Assembly (NCBI GenBank): GCA_949296115.1 | Contig: CASFNR010000014.1 | Span: forward strand, 1 to 43,018 | Source: an uncultured Eubacteriales bacterium | GTDB lineage: Bacteria > Bacillota > Clostridia > Oscillospirales > Oscillospiraceae | DNA length: 43,018 nt | Reading direction: 5' to 3' | In this document: piece after piece, positions 33,163 to 40,551 of the stretch | Position numbering within the stretch: the first letter of the stretch is position 1 | How the letters are laid out: each line of letters opens with the position of its first letter | The notes under the pieces: model-generated | Seen by the model: the letters and a program-made list of their open reading frames with translations, nothing else | Database searches by the model: none | Told to the model about the DNA's origin: nothing | Program-made: the position numbers and the translations under genes

Positions 33163-34155
33163 ATGGATCAAATTGCTTTGATTGTGGGGGAGACCTTCAT
33201 CTACTGGAATTCCATCCTCCTGACCGCCGGGGCGGCGGTGGCGATTTGCTTCTTTCTGGCATGCTACCTGTGGAAATCCGGCAATGCCATTGCGGGATTT
33301 GCGGTGGTGCCCCTGGCCCTGGTGGTGAGTCTGGGGCTGGCCCGGTTTGTCCACTGGTATTGCCGGGCGGACAGCTATGACAGCTTTGCCGCCGCCATGA
33401 CCGACTATGCTTCCGGCGGATACGCCCTGCTGGGGGTGTTTGCCGGATGCCTGCTGGCTGCCCTGGTGGTGCGGGTGCTGTTCCTGACCCGGAATCTGCC
33501 CCAGATGCTGGACTGCATGGCCATTGCCGGGTGCGCCGGTATGGCGGTGGGACGGCTGGCCTCCTTTTACAACAGCTCGGACCGGGGCCAGATTATCCAA
33601 TCCATCCAGTCTCTGCCCTTTGTGTACCCAGTGACCAATGCTGTTTCCGGAGCGCTGGAATACCGCCTGGCAACCTTTGTGATTCAGGCCATGGTGGCGG
33701 CGGTGCTGTTTGGGGCGCTGGCCTGGTTTGACTGGCACAGCCACCGCCGGGGCCGGGGCCGGGACGGGGATACCTGCCTGGTTTTCCTGCTGTGCTACGG
33801 GGCGTCCCAGGTGGTGCTGGACAGCACCCGGTATGATTCCCTGTTTTTCCGGAGCAACGGATTTGTCAGCATGGTGCAGGTGCTGGCGGCGGTGGCCATG
33901 GCCTTCAGTGCGGTGTGGTTCTCGGTGCGGCTGGTAAAAAGCCGAGGGTTCCGGTGGTGGAATGTACCGCTGTGGCTGCTGCAGCTGGCTGCTGTGGGCG
34001 GCGCCGGATACATGGAATATTATGTTCAGCGCCGGGGCAACGAAGCGCTGTTTGCCTACAGCGTCATGAGCGGCTGCCTGCTGCTGGTAATCGGCTCGGC
34101 GCTGCTGATCCGGTATCTTGGCAGCCGACCGCTGGAAAAAAACGGAATTTTATAG
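33163..34155 (+). CDS. Divergent Lgt-like (prolipoprotein diacylglyceryl transferase family) membrane protein
   Basis: This 330-residue protein has about eight or more predicted helices and follows the order of Lgt motifs. GGYALLGVFAG matches the Lgt GGxxxHGGLxG loop, AVGRLASFYNSSDRG matches GAGRxGNFxNxExxG, and GASQVVLDSTRYDS matches the GxxRxxxEFxR region. By eye the essential His (His103 of the E. coli enzyme) is replaced by Leu, the Asn of GNF by Ser, and the Arg at the 239 position by Gln, while the Arg of the 143 position is kept. It is therefore probably not a standard lipoprotein-processing enzyme. The ATG at 33163 is 3 bases after the glycosidase stop. A different acyl- or glycerol-transfer reaction, or a non-catalytic role, is possible. 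Confidence 0.72.
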   Translation: MDQIALIVGETFIYWNSILLTAGAAVAICFFLACYLWKSGNAIAGFAVVPLALVVSLGLARFVHWYCRADSYDSFAAAMTDYASGGYALLGVFAGCLLAALVVRVLFLTRNLPQMLDCMAIAGCAGMAVGRLASFYNSSDRGQIIQSIQSLPFVYPVTNAVSGALEYRLATFVIQAMVAAVLFGALAWFDWHSHRRGRGRDGDTCLVFLLCYGASQVVLDSTRYDSLFFRSNGFVSMVQVLAAVAMAFSAVWFSVRLVKSRGFRWWNVPLWLLQLAAVGGAGYMEYYVQRRGNEALFAYSVMSGCLLLVIGSALLIRYLGSRPLEKNGIL

Positions 34156-34162
34156 GATGAAC

Positions 34163-34194
34163 AAAAGGGCCCGGGAAAAGCCGTGCCCTTTTTT
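34163..34194 (+). terminator. Rho-independent terminator after the Lgt-like gene
   Basis: AAAAGGGC (34163-34170) pairs with GCCCTTTT (34185-34192) and is extended by an inner CGG/CCG. The T-run is six bases long. Confidence 0.9.
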
Positions 34195-34208
34195 GCCAGT
34201 CCTGCCAT

Positions 34209-34238
34209 TGACAAACAAAGTCGAACCCATGTATAATG
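34209..34238 (+). promoter_or_regulatory. Consensus promoter of the transketolase genes
   Basis: TTGACA (34209-34214), an 18-base spacer and TATAAT (34233-34238) give a strong promoter, as expected for a central-metabolism operon. Confidence 0.88.
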
Positions 34239-34290
34239 TGGGTATACTAGCGGAGATATGGCATTGTGATAACAATATAAGGAGGATTCT

Positions 34291-35136
34291 ATGAAATCCC
34301 AGGAAAAGAAGCAGCTGCAGGTTGCTGCCTGCAAAGTCCGCATGGGGATCATTGAGAGCACCCATGCGGCCAAGTGCGGTCATCCCGGCGGAAGTCTGTC
34401 CGCCGCAGACCTGTTCACCTATCTGTATTTCCGGGAGCTGCGGGTGGACCCCGCCAATCCCCAGTGGGCAGACCGGGACCGGTTTGTCCTGTCCAAGGGA
34501 CATTGCGCTCCGGGCCTGTATGCTGCGCTTGCCCATCGGGGCTTTTTCCCGGTGGCGGATCTGGTGACGCTGCGGAGGGTGGGCAGCTACCTTCAGGGCC
34601 ATCCCAATATGAATTCCGTTCCCGGGGTGGACATGTCCACCGGCTCTCTGGGCCAGGGAATCTCTGCGGCCTGCGGCATGGCGCTGGCGGCCAAGGTGAA
34701 AAAGCAGGATTACCGGGTGTATACCCTGCTGGGCGATGGCGAGATCCAGGAGGGACAGGTGTGGGAAGCCTGCATGTTTGCCAGCCACTACCATCTGGAC
34801 AATCTGTGCGTCATCATCGATAACAATGGATTGCAGATTGACGGTGATGTGGCAAAGGTCATGAGCCCCTACCCCATTGACGCCAAACTGGAGGCATTCG
34901 GCTTCCATGTCCGCACGATTGACGGCCATGACTTTGACGCCATTGAAGCGGCGCTGAAGGAGGCCAAAACCATTCAGGGCAAGCCCAGCGCCATTGTGAT
35001 GCGCACCGTCAAGGGCAAGGACGTGTCCTTCATGGAAAACAACGCCGGCTGGCACGGCGTTGCCCCCAACGATGCCCAGTACGAGCAGGCGATGGCGGAA
35101 CTGAAGGAAAAACTTACCGCACTGGAGGGCATGTAA
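34291..35136 (+). CDS. Transketolase, N-terminal subunit
   Basis: This 281-residue chain is the thiamine-diphosphate-binding half of a split transketolase, which moves two-carbon units between sugar phosphates in the pentose phosphate pathway. [16 protein letters not shown] near residue 31 and [13 protein letters not shown] near 68 are transketolase landmarks, and the ThDP/Mg motif starts at [10 protein letters not shown] and ends at VIIDNN. AAGGAGG precedes the ATG. The C-terminal half is encoded one base downstream. Split transketolases are frequent in Clostridia and archaea, and both chains are needed for activity. It forms a two-gene operon under the strong promoter at 34209. Confidence 0.95.
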   Translation: MKSQEKKQLQVAACKVRMGIIESTHAAKCGHPGGSLSAADLFTYLYFRELRVDPANPQWADRDRFVLSKGHCAPGLYAALAHRGFFPVADLVTLRRVGSYLQGHPNMNSVPGVDMSTGSLGQGISAACGMALAAKVKKQDYRVYTLLGDGEIQEGQVWEACMFASHYHLDNLCVIIDNNGLQIDGDVAKVMSPYPIDAKLEAFGFHVRTIDGHDFDAIEAALKEAKTIQGKPSAIVMRTVKGKDVSFMENNAGWHGVAPNDAQYEQAMAELKEKLTALEGM

Positions 35137-35137
35137 G

Positions 35138-36079
35138 ATGGCAGACGTAAAGAAAATGGCCACCCGGGAAGGATACGGCAAGGCTCTGGTGGAATTGGGA
35201 AAAGAGCACGACGACATTGTGGTGCTGGATGCGGATCTGGCTGGTTCCACCAAAACGGGAATGTTTGCCAAGGCCTACCCCGACCGGCATTTCAACTGCG
35301 GCATTGCCGAAGCGGATATGATGTGTGTGGCAGCCGGCCTGGCCTCCACTGGCCTGGTGCCCTTTGCCTCCTCCTTCGCCATGTTCGCCTCCGGCCGGGC
35401 CTATGAGCAGATTCGAAATTCCATCGGCTATCCCGAACTGAACGTGAAGATCGGTGCGTCCCACGGCGGTATGTCCGTGGGCGAGGATGGCGCCAGCCAC
35501 CAGTGCTGCGAGGACTTTGCCCTGATGCGCTCCATCCCCGGCATGGTAGTAATCTGCCCCGCCGACGGCGTGGAAGCGGAGGCGGCCACCAAGGCAGCCT
35601 ACGAGCACAAGGGGCCGGTATACCTGCGGATGGGACGGCTGGCGGTGCCGGTGTTCCACGAGGAGGGCTTTACTTTCCGGATCGGTAAGGGCGAAGTGAT
35701 GCGTGACGGCAGCGACATCGCCATCATTGCCAACGGACTGATGGTGTACGAGGCCGTCCAGGCGGCAGACGCCCTGGAAAAGCTGGGGATTCATCCCCGG
35801 ATCATCAATATGTCCACCGTAAAACCCCTGGACGAGGAGCTGGTGCTGAAGGCGGCAAAGGAATGCGGCAGGATCATCACCTGCGAGGAGCATTCCATCA
35901 TCGGCGGCTTGGGCGAGGCGGTCTGCAGTTTCCTCAGTGAGAACTATCCGGTGCCGGTGCGGCGCATCGGCGTGAACGACCAGTTCGGCTTCTCCGGTCC
36001 CGCTGCCGAGGTGCTGAAAGCCTTCGGATTGTGTGCGGAGCACATTGTGGAAGTTACGTTGGAATTCTTGGGCAAGTAA
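35138..36079 (+). CDS. Transketolase, C-terminal subunit
   Basis: This 313-residue chain holds the pyrimidine-binding and C-terminal domains of the split transketolase. [18 protein letters not shown] and the catalytic-glutamate segment CGIAEADM lie in the first 70 residues, followed by [20 protein letters not shown] and the C-terminal domain with [14 protein letters not shown]. It starts one base after the N-terminal subunit's stop, with the ribosome site inside that gene, so the two are made together. The long tail of palindromes downstream includes a terminator. A 1-deoxyxylulose phosphate synthase is excluded because that enzyme is a single chain of about 620 residues. Confidence 0.95.
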   Translation: MADVKKMATREGYGKALVELGKEHDDIVVLDADLAGSTKTGMFAKAYPDRHFNCGIAEADMMCVAAGLASTGLVPFASSFAMFASGRAYEQIRNSIGYPELNVKIGASHGGMSVGEDGASHQCCEDFALMRSIPGMVVICPADGVEAEAATKAAYEHKGPVYLRMGRLAVPVFHEEGFTFRIGKGEVMRDGSDIAIIANGLMVYEAVQAADALEKLGIHPRIINMSTVKPLDEELVLKAAKECGRIITCEEHSIIGGLGEAVCSFLSENYPVPVRRIGVNDQFGFSGPAAEVLKAFGLCAEHIVEVTLEFLGK

Positions 36080-36086
36080 ATCAAAA

Positions 36087-36113
36087 CAGGGCCTGCGCAA
36101 CCGCACAGGCCCT
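36087..36113 (+). terminator. Hairpin downstream of transketolase, first copy of a 27-base palindrome
   Basis: CAGGGCCTG and CAGGCCCT pair around a short loop directly after the transketolase stop. It is identical at 26 of 27 bases to the copy at 36316-36342. This copy lacks a T-tract, which the second one has. Confidence 0.7.
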
Positions 36114-36318
36114 CAGACTGTCGAAAAACCCCTCCGGGGCTTTCCGACAGGTTTTTGCAGTCTGCTGCGTGCATAATTTGTCCCCCAATGGGGAACAAAT
36201 TCCACACTCGCAGCCTGAGAAGTATTTTCGGCCAGGCACAGGTCCCGGCCGAAAATAGATTTTGACTCATTTGCCGCCCTAGGCGGCAAACTCTGTGAGA
36301 CTTTTTTGACACACTCAG
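36112..36318. mobile_element. Palindrome-packed, MITE-like element between two copies of one hairpin
   Basis: This 207-base segment has imperfect terminal inverted repeats: 36112-36128 matches the complement of 36302-36318 at 13 of 17 bases, both centred on TGTC-AAAAA. Inside are at least four hairpins in a row: a nested one at 36114-36164 (CTGTCG/CGACAG core), AATTTGTCCCC at 36175-36201, TATTTTCGGCC/GGCCGAAAATA at 36223-36257 and TTTGCCGCC/GGCGGCAAA at 36270-36290. It has no ORF. The 27-base palindrome stands on both sides like a target duplication. A part (36175-36217) recurs at 6866-6909. Mobility is inferred from structure, as no transposase is present. Confidence 0.55.
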
Positions 36319-36354
36319 GGCCTGCGCAACCGCGCAGGCCCTGTCTTTATTTTT
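36316..36354. terminator. Second copy of the 27-base palindrome, with T-tract
   Basis: CAGGGCCTGCGC pairs perfectly with GCGCAGGCCCTG (36316-36327 with 36332-36343, AACC loop) and is followed by TCTTTATTTTT. It would stop plus-strand transcripts and lies just beyond the end of the convergent DUF2284 gene. Confidence 0.8.
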
Positions 36355-36357
36355 CCA

Positions 36358-36897
36358 TCAATCAAAAACGTACATTCCAAAGAAGGACAGCAGACCCTCT
36401 CCCGGATCGTATTCCATTTCACAAGCATCCGCCAGTTTCTTGACGAAAACGCAGTAAGCGGACATACAGCTGTAGCGATAGTCCGGGAAGGAACAGGGCT
36501 GCCCCAGGGTCTGCTTGCAGGGGTGACACAGGGCGCATCCGCTGGCGCCCACGATGAAGCCCTGACAGCCGTTGGCCCGAAGCTTTTTCACCAGCTGGAT
36601 TTCAGCGGTGTTGTGAGCGGTTTTGGCCTGTTTGATGGCGGCGGCGTCGGAAAAGTCGGAGATCTCCCAGATGGTCTGCAAAACCAGGGCATGGCGGCGG
36701 TCAAGAACCCGCTGCTTCATCTCTTCCGGAGAGCCGCAGTCCGGGGGACAGGAATAGTTGGCGCCATACTGTCCGCACAGATTTTCCTCGCAGTAGGGGC
36801 GGAAGGACGGGTCGAAAACAATCTTGCCGGTATCGATTACAGCGGCAGCAGCGAAGCCTTCTTCCGCAGCCAGGGTCAGCATTTCTTCTTGTGTCAT
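36358..36897 (-). CDS. DUF2284 family predicted metal-binding protein
   Basis: This 179-residue protein belongs to the Cys-rich DUF2284 family. Cysteines are grouped as CEENLCGQYGANYSCPPDC near residues 29-47, GCALCHPCKQTLGQPC near 120-135 and YSCMSAYC near 141-148, which looks like binding of an iron-sulfur cluster or another metal. The closing segment YDPGEGLLSFFGMYVFD is typical of the family. The reaction is unknown; members are often found beside cobalamin or methyltransferase genes in anaerobes. The ATG at 36897 has AGAGGTGA upstream, and a longer frame to 36993 runs back across its promoter and is rejected. It is divergent from the B12-riboswitch-controlled cbi operon, so a corrinoid-related role is plausible but not shown. 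Confidence 0.85.
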   Translation of the reverse strand: MTQEEMLTLAAEEGFAAAAVIDTGKIVFDPSFRPYCEENLCGQYGANYSCPPDCGSPEEMKQRVLDRRHALVLQTIWEISDFSDAAAIKQAKTAHNTAEIQLVKKLRANGCQGFIVGASGCALCHPCKQTLGQPCSFPDYRYSCMSAYCVFVKKLADACEMEYDPGEGLLSFFGMYVFD

Positions 36898-36918
36898 GGC
36901 AATCACCTCTTGTCCTTC

Positions 36919-36947
36919 ACTATACCCGCCGGAGGCACAGCTGTCAA
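36919..36947 (-). promoter_or_regulatory. Consensus promoter of the DUF2284 gene
   Basis: On the minus strand TTGACA (36947-36942), a 17-base spacer and TATAGT (36924-36919) lie just upstream of the start. This promoter is outside the riboswitch, so the gene escapes B12 control at the RNA level. Confidence 0.85.
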
Positions 36948-36977
36948 TACGCCGGAGGAGATTATCCAGATTTTTTC

Positions 36978-37006
36978 TTGACAAAACCCACAAAGATGAG
37001 TATTCT
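36978..37006 (+). promoter_or_regulatory. Promoter of the riboswitch-controlled cbi operon
   Basis: TTGACA (36978-36983), a 17-base spacer and TATTCT (37001-37006) place the transcript start near 37013, just before the aptamer. Confidence 0.8.
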
Positions 37007-37022
37007 ATAGGCAGCGGATATA

Positions 37023-37209
37023 GGCATTTCAGTGCCGCCCGACCCAGCTGGGGCGGGGCGGAGAATAGAGAATCCGGTGAGATTCCGGAACGGTACCGCC
37101 ACTGTAAGCGCGGAGGGCGGGCACAGGACGAAAGTCAGCCATTGGACGGATGTCTGAGAAGGCGTGCCCGGACTGCGGATGCGCAAGTCAGGAGACCTGC
37201 TGAAGTGCA
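37023..37209 (+). promoter_or_regulatory. Cobalamin riboswitch aptamer
   Basis: The conserved core is clear: AATCCGGTGAGATTCCGGAA (hairpin), CGGTACCGCCACTGTAAGCG and the B12 box AGTCAGGAGACCTGCT. The closing P1 stem pairs 37024-37032 with 37200-37208 with one wobble. It matches the adenosylcobalamin-type (Rfam Cobalamin) class in order and length. With the hairpin at 37269-37305 it should switch off the cbi operon when B12 is plentiful. The choice of adenosyl- or other cobalamin ligand is not certain from the sequence. Confidence 0.93.
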
Positions 37210-37268
37210 GCCCCCCGGTTCATCCTCGGGTGAGGGAGAGAATCGGGGAATTTGCTTGCGGAAAACCG

Positions 37269-37305
37269 GCCGGAGCTGTCCCAGAGGGATGGCCCCGGCT
37301 GTTTT
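37269..37305 (+). terminator. Riboswitch expression-platform terminator
   Basis: A 14-bp stem with one A-C mismatch (37269-37282 with 37286-37299, AGA loop) is followed by TGTTTT, 60 bases after the aptamer and 43 bases before cbiK. CCGGTT at 37215-37220 can pair with AACCGG at 37264-37269, which would invade the foot of this stem and may act as an anti-terminator. Confidence 0.75.
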
Positions 37306-37347
37306 GCGTGTGGAGAACAGGATCACAGAAGAAATGAGGATATGTTT

Positions 37348-38532
37348 ATGCCCAACGGTCTGACCAAACCAAAACCGGTGCTGCTGGTGGTTTCTTTCGG
37401 CACCAGTTTCAATGAATCCCGGGCCTTGACCATCGGCGCAGTGGAGCAGGCGCTCCGGGCGGCCTATCCCGGGTACGAAGTGCGACGGGCCTTTACCAGC
37501 CAGATTATTCTGGACATCCTGAAGGAGCGGGACGGCCTGGAGATTGACAATGTGGAGCAGGCGCTGGCCCGGCTGGCGGCCGACGGCGTCCGGGAAGTGG
37601 TGATTCAGCCCACCCATGTGATGACGGGCAGTGAATATCATGATGTGCTCCAGGAGGCTGCCGCCTGGGCCGACCGCTTTGACTCGGTCAAGGTGGGCCG
37701 GGCTTTGGTGACCCTGGAACGGGATTATGACACCCTGATCCGGATTCTGGCGGAGGATACCGCAGGGCTTGACCCGGAGGATACCGCCGTTGTCTATATG
37801 GGACACGGAACCGAGCATGAAGCCAACGAGACCTATCACAAGCTTCAGCAGAAGCTGTGGGAGCAGGGCTATGCCAACTACTTTGTGGGAACCGTGGAAG
37901 CGGAACCTACGGTGGAGGATGTGCTGGCTCTGGTACGGGAAACCTCCGCCCGGCAGGTGGTGCTGATTCCCCTGATGCTGGTGGCGGGAGACCATGCCAA
38001 CAATGACATGGCCGGTCAGGAAGAAGGCTCCTGGAGGGACCTTTTTGAGAAGGCGGGCTACGCCGTTCAATGCTGGCTGAAGGGCCTGGGGCAGTATCCT
38101 GCCATTCAGCAGATGCTGGTGGGCCATGTGGCGGACGCCATCGCCGGGCCGGAATTTGGCGGGAAAACCGGAGAAGCGGAGCAAACGCCTTTGCCGGAGC
38201 GGCTGCCCGATGGAGAATACGTCCTGGCTGTGGACTCCAGTTCCCCCATGTTCCGGGTGGCCCGGTGTGTGCTTCGGGTGGAGCAGGGACGGATGCAGGC
38301 GGAGCTGACCCTGAAGGGGGACAGCTACGGAAGACTCTTCCCCGGTACGGCAGCGGAAGCGGCAGCGGCCCCGGCGGAAGCCTGGATCCTGCCGGAAGAG
38401 CGTGATGCCGGAGAAACGGCATTCCTGCTCCCCGTCGATGCGTTGAACAAGCCGGCGGACTGTGCCGCCTGGAGTGTGGGGCGGGAAACCTGGTATGACC
38501 GGGTGCTGACCTTCCGCCGGGGGAATGCCTGA
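37348..38532 (+). CDS. cbiK: Sirohydrochlorin cobaltochelatase CbiK with a C-terminal extra domain
   Basis: CbiK inserts cobalt into sirohydrochlorin, the entry step of anaerobic cobalamin synthesis. Residues ~10-265 are the chelatase: VVSFGTSFNESRALTIG, PTHVMTGSEYHD, YMGHGTEHEANE and VAGDHANNDM, with histidines in the places of the metal ligands. The usual protein ends there at about 260-290 residues, but this one has 394. Residues ~288-392 form a separate, strand-rich segment (DGEYVLAVDSSSPMF, ARCVLRVEQGRMQAELTL, GETAFLLPVDALN, WYDRVLTF). It resembles a domain I know from Clostridia Fe/Co-related lipoproteins and is flagged as inference. The ATG at 37348 has AGGA 7 bases upstream; the ATG at 37342 is too close to it. 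First gene of the B12-controlled operon. Confidence 0.92.
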   Translation: MPNGLTKPKPVLLVVSFGTSFNESRALTIGAVEQALRAAYPGYEVRRAFTSQIILDILKERDGLEIDNVEQALARLAADGVREVVIQPTHVMTGSEYHDVLQEAAAWADRFDSVKVGRALVTLERDYDTLIRILAEDTAGLDPEDTAVVYMGHGTEHEANETYHKLQQKLWEQGYANYFVGTVEAEPTVEDVLALVRETSARQVVLIPLMLVAGDHANNDMAGQEEGSWRDLFEKAGYAVQCWLKGLGQYPAIQQMLVGHVADAIAGPEFGGKTGEAEQTPLPERLPDGEYVLAVDSSSPMFRVARCVLRVEQGRMQAELTLKGDSYGRLFPGTAAEAAAAPAEAWILPEERDAGETAFLLPVDALNKPADCAAWSVGRETWYDRVLTFRRGNA

Positions 38533-38572
38533 AAGTTTCTTGACCGAACAATCTTCCAAGGAGGGAACCACA

Positions 38573-39955
38573 ATGGAGTGTTCCGCACCCAGAATCCTGC
38601 TGGCCGGCACCAACAGCGGCTGCGGCAAGACCACCCTGACCTGTGCCGTTCTGCAGGCCCTGGTGAACCGGGGGCTGCGGACGGGGGCCTTTAAATGCGG
38701 TCCGGACTATATTGATCCCATGTTCCACAGCCGGGTGATCGGCGCCCACAGCGCCAATCTGGATTTGTTTTTCTTTTCTCCCAATACCCTGAATTACTTG
38801 CTGGCGGCGAACAGTCAGGGATGCGATGTGAGCATTGTGGAAGGGGTGATGGGATTTTACGACGGTCTGAGCCTGACCTCCACCCAGGCCAGCTCCTATG
38901 CGGTGGCGAAGGAAACCCGCACCCCGGTGGTGCTGACGGTGAACGCCCGGGGAGCAGCTTTCTCGGTGCTGGCCACCATCCAGGGCTTTCTGGCGCTGGA
39001 ACCGGACAGCGGCATCCGGGGCGTGATTCTGAATCAGTGCAGCCCCATGAGCTATCCGGCCCTGGCCCGGGCCATCCGGGAACGGTTCGGAGAGAAGGTT
39101 GTCCCCCTGGGCTATCTGCCCCCTATGAAGGAATGCGCCCTGGAGAGCCGTCACCTGGGACTGGTCACCGCCCAGGAGGTGGAGGACCTGAAGCAGAAGC
39201 TGAACCTGCTGGCAGCCCAGGCGGAGAAGAGCCTGGACCTGGAGGGCCTGCTGACCCTTGCCCGGTCCGCTCCGCCGCTGTCCTTTGAACCGGTGAACCT
39301 TCCCCGGCAGGAGCCGGTGCGGATTGCCGTGGCCATGGACAAGGCCTTTTGTTTTTATTATGGGGACAATCTCCGGGCGTTGGAGGAGCTGGGGGCGGAG
39401 CTGGTGTATTTCAGCCCCCTTACCGACGAAAGGATGCCGGAAAACTGCCAGGGACTGTATCTGGGCGGGGGCTATCCGGAACTGTATCCCGGGCAGCTGG
39501 GAGAAAACCGGACCATGCTGGAATCCATCCGAACCGCCCTGGCGGCGGGCCTGCCCTGCATCGCCGAGTGCGGCGGATTCATGTATCTGACCCAGGCCAT
39601 TGCCGGGACGGCCATGGTGGGGGTGCTGGCGGGGGACTGCTACGACAACGGGAAACTCACCCGGTTTGGGTATGTAACCCTGACGGCCCGGAAGGACAAT
39701 TTACTGTGCCGGGCGGGGGAATCCATCCCGGCCCACGAGTTCCACCATTGGGACTGCACCGCCCCCGGCGGGGACTTCACAGCGGAAAAGGTCAGCGGGA
39801 AGTCTTGGGCCTGCGCCGTGGCAACTCCTACCCTGTATGCAGGATTCCCCCATTTCCATTTTTATGCCAACCCGGACTTTGTCCGGAATTTCTATGCGGC
39901 TTGCCGAAAGGAGAAACATCGTCATGCTGGAAACCATGAAACCAGGAGAGATTGA
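38573..39955 (+). CDS. cbiA: Cobyrinate a,c-diamide synthase
   Basis: CbiA amidates the a and c side chains of cobyrinate, using ATP and glutamine. The N-terminal half has the P-loop GTNSGCGKTT (about residues 11-20), then GPDYIDPMFH and VEGVMGFYDG. The C-terminal half is a class I glutamine amidotransferase with LYLGGGYPELYP near 300 and the catalytic Cys in IAECGGFMYL near 342. The 460-residue length is normal. AAGGAGG lies 8 bases before the ATG at 38573; the longer frame starts inside the end of cbiK. The 3' end overlaps cbiC by 32 bases. Heme-related hydrogenobyrinate activity (CobB) is unlikely given the anaerobic gene set. Confidence 0.95.
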   Translation: MECSAPRILLAGTNSGCGKTTLTCAVLQALVNRGLRTGAFKCGPDYIDPMFHSRVIGAHSANLDLFFFSPNTLNYLLAANSQGCDVSIVEGVMGFYDGLSLTSTQASSYAVAKETRTPVVLTVNARGAAFSVLATIQGFLALEPDSGIRGVILNQCSPMSYPALARAIRERFGEKVVPLGYLPPMKECALESRHLGLVTAQEVEDLKQKLNLLAAQAEKSLDLEGLLTLARSAPPLSFEPVNLPRQEPVRIAVAMDKAFCFYYGDNLRALEELGAELVYFSPLTDERMPENCQGLYLGGGYPELYPGQLGENRTMLESIRTALAAGLPCIAECGGFMYLTQAIAGTAMVGVLAGDCYDNGKLTRFGYVTLTARKDNLLCRAGESIPAHEFHHWDCTAPGGDFTAEKVSGKSWACAVATPTLYAGFPHFHFYANPDFVRNFYAACRKEKHRHAGNHETRRD

Positions 39956-40547
39956 AAAACGCAGCTTTGAAATCATCACCGAGCTGCTGGGCGATACCAA
40001 ACTGGACCCGATTCAGGCGCCGGTCATCAAGCGGGTGATTCACACCACTGCGGATTTTTCCTATGTGGAGAATCTGGTGTTTTCCGACCACGCCGTGGAG
40101 AAGGGCCTGGAAGCGCTGAAAAATGGCTGCGACATCGTCACCGATACCCAGATGGCCAAAGCCGGCATCAACAAGACCATCCTGGCCCGGCTGGGGGGGC
40201 AGGTGCACTGCTTCATGTCTGACCCGGAAGTGGCGGCAGAGGCCAAGGAGCGGGGCATTACCCGGGCAGTGGTGTCCATGGAGCACGCAGCCCGGCTGGA
40301 AAAGCCCTGCATTTTTGCCATCGGAAATGCCCCCACGGCCTTGATTTCCCTCCAGGAGCAGATTCTGGCAGGGAAATTGAATCCGGCGCTGATTATCGGC
40401 GTGCCGGTGGGCTTCGTCAACGTGGTGGAGAGTAAGGAGATGATTCTGCCTTTGGATGTTCCCTATATTGTGGCCCGGGGCAGAAAAGGCGGCAGCAACG
40501 TGGCGGCGGCCATCTGCAATGCTCTGCTGTACCAGATTCTACGCTGA
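39924..40547 (+). CDS. cbiC: Cobalt-precorrin-8 methylmutase
   Basis: CbiC shifts a methyl group from C11 to C12 to give cobyrinate. The 207-residue length is normal. The N-terminal KPGEIEKRSFEII, the catalytic-histidine region VIHTTADF, DTQMAKAGIN and the C-terminal GVPVGFVNVVESKE and RGRKGGSNVAAAI are family hallmarks. The ATG at 39924 has AAAGGAG 10 bases upstream, inside cbiA, which gives an unusually long 32-base overlap between the two genes. The next gene, cbiD, begins 4 bases after the stop. Confidence 0.95.
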   Translation: MLETMKPGEIEKRSFEIITELLGDTKLDPIQAPVIKRVIHTTADFSYVENLVFSDHAVEKGLEALKNGCDIVTDTQMAKAGINKTILARLGGQVHCFMSDPEVAAEAKERGITRAVVSMEHAARLEKPCIFAIGNAPTALISLQEQILAGKLNPALIIGVPVGFVNVVESKEMILPLDVPYIVARGRKGGSNVAAAICNALLYQILR

Positions 40548-40551
40548 AGCT

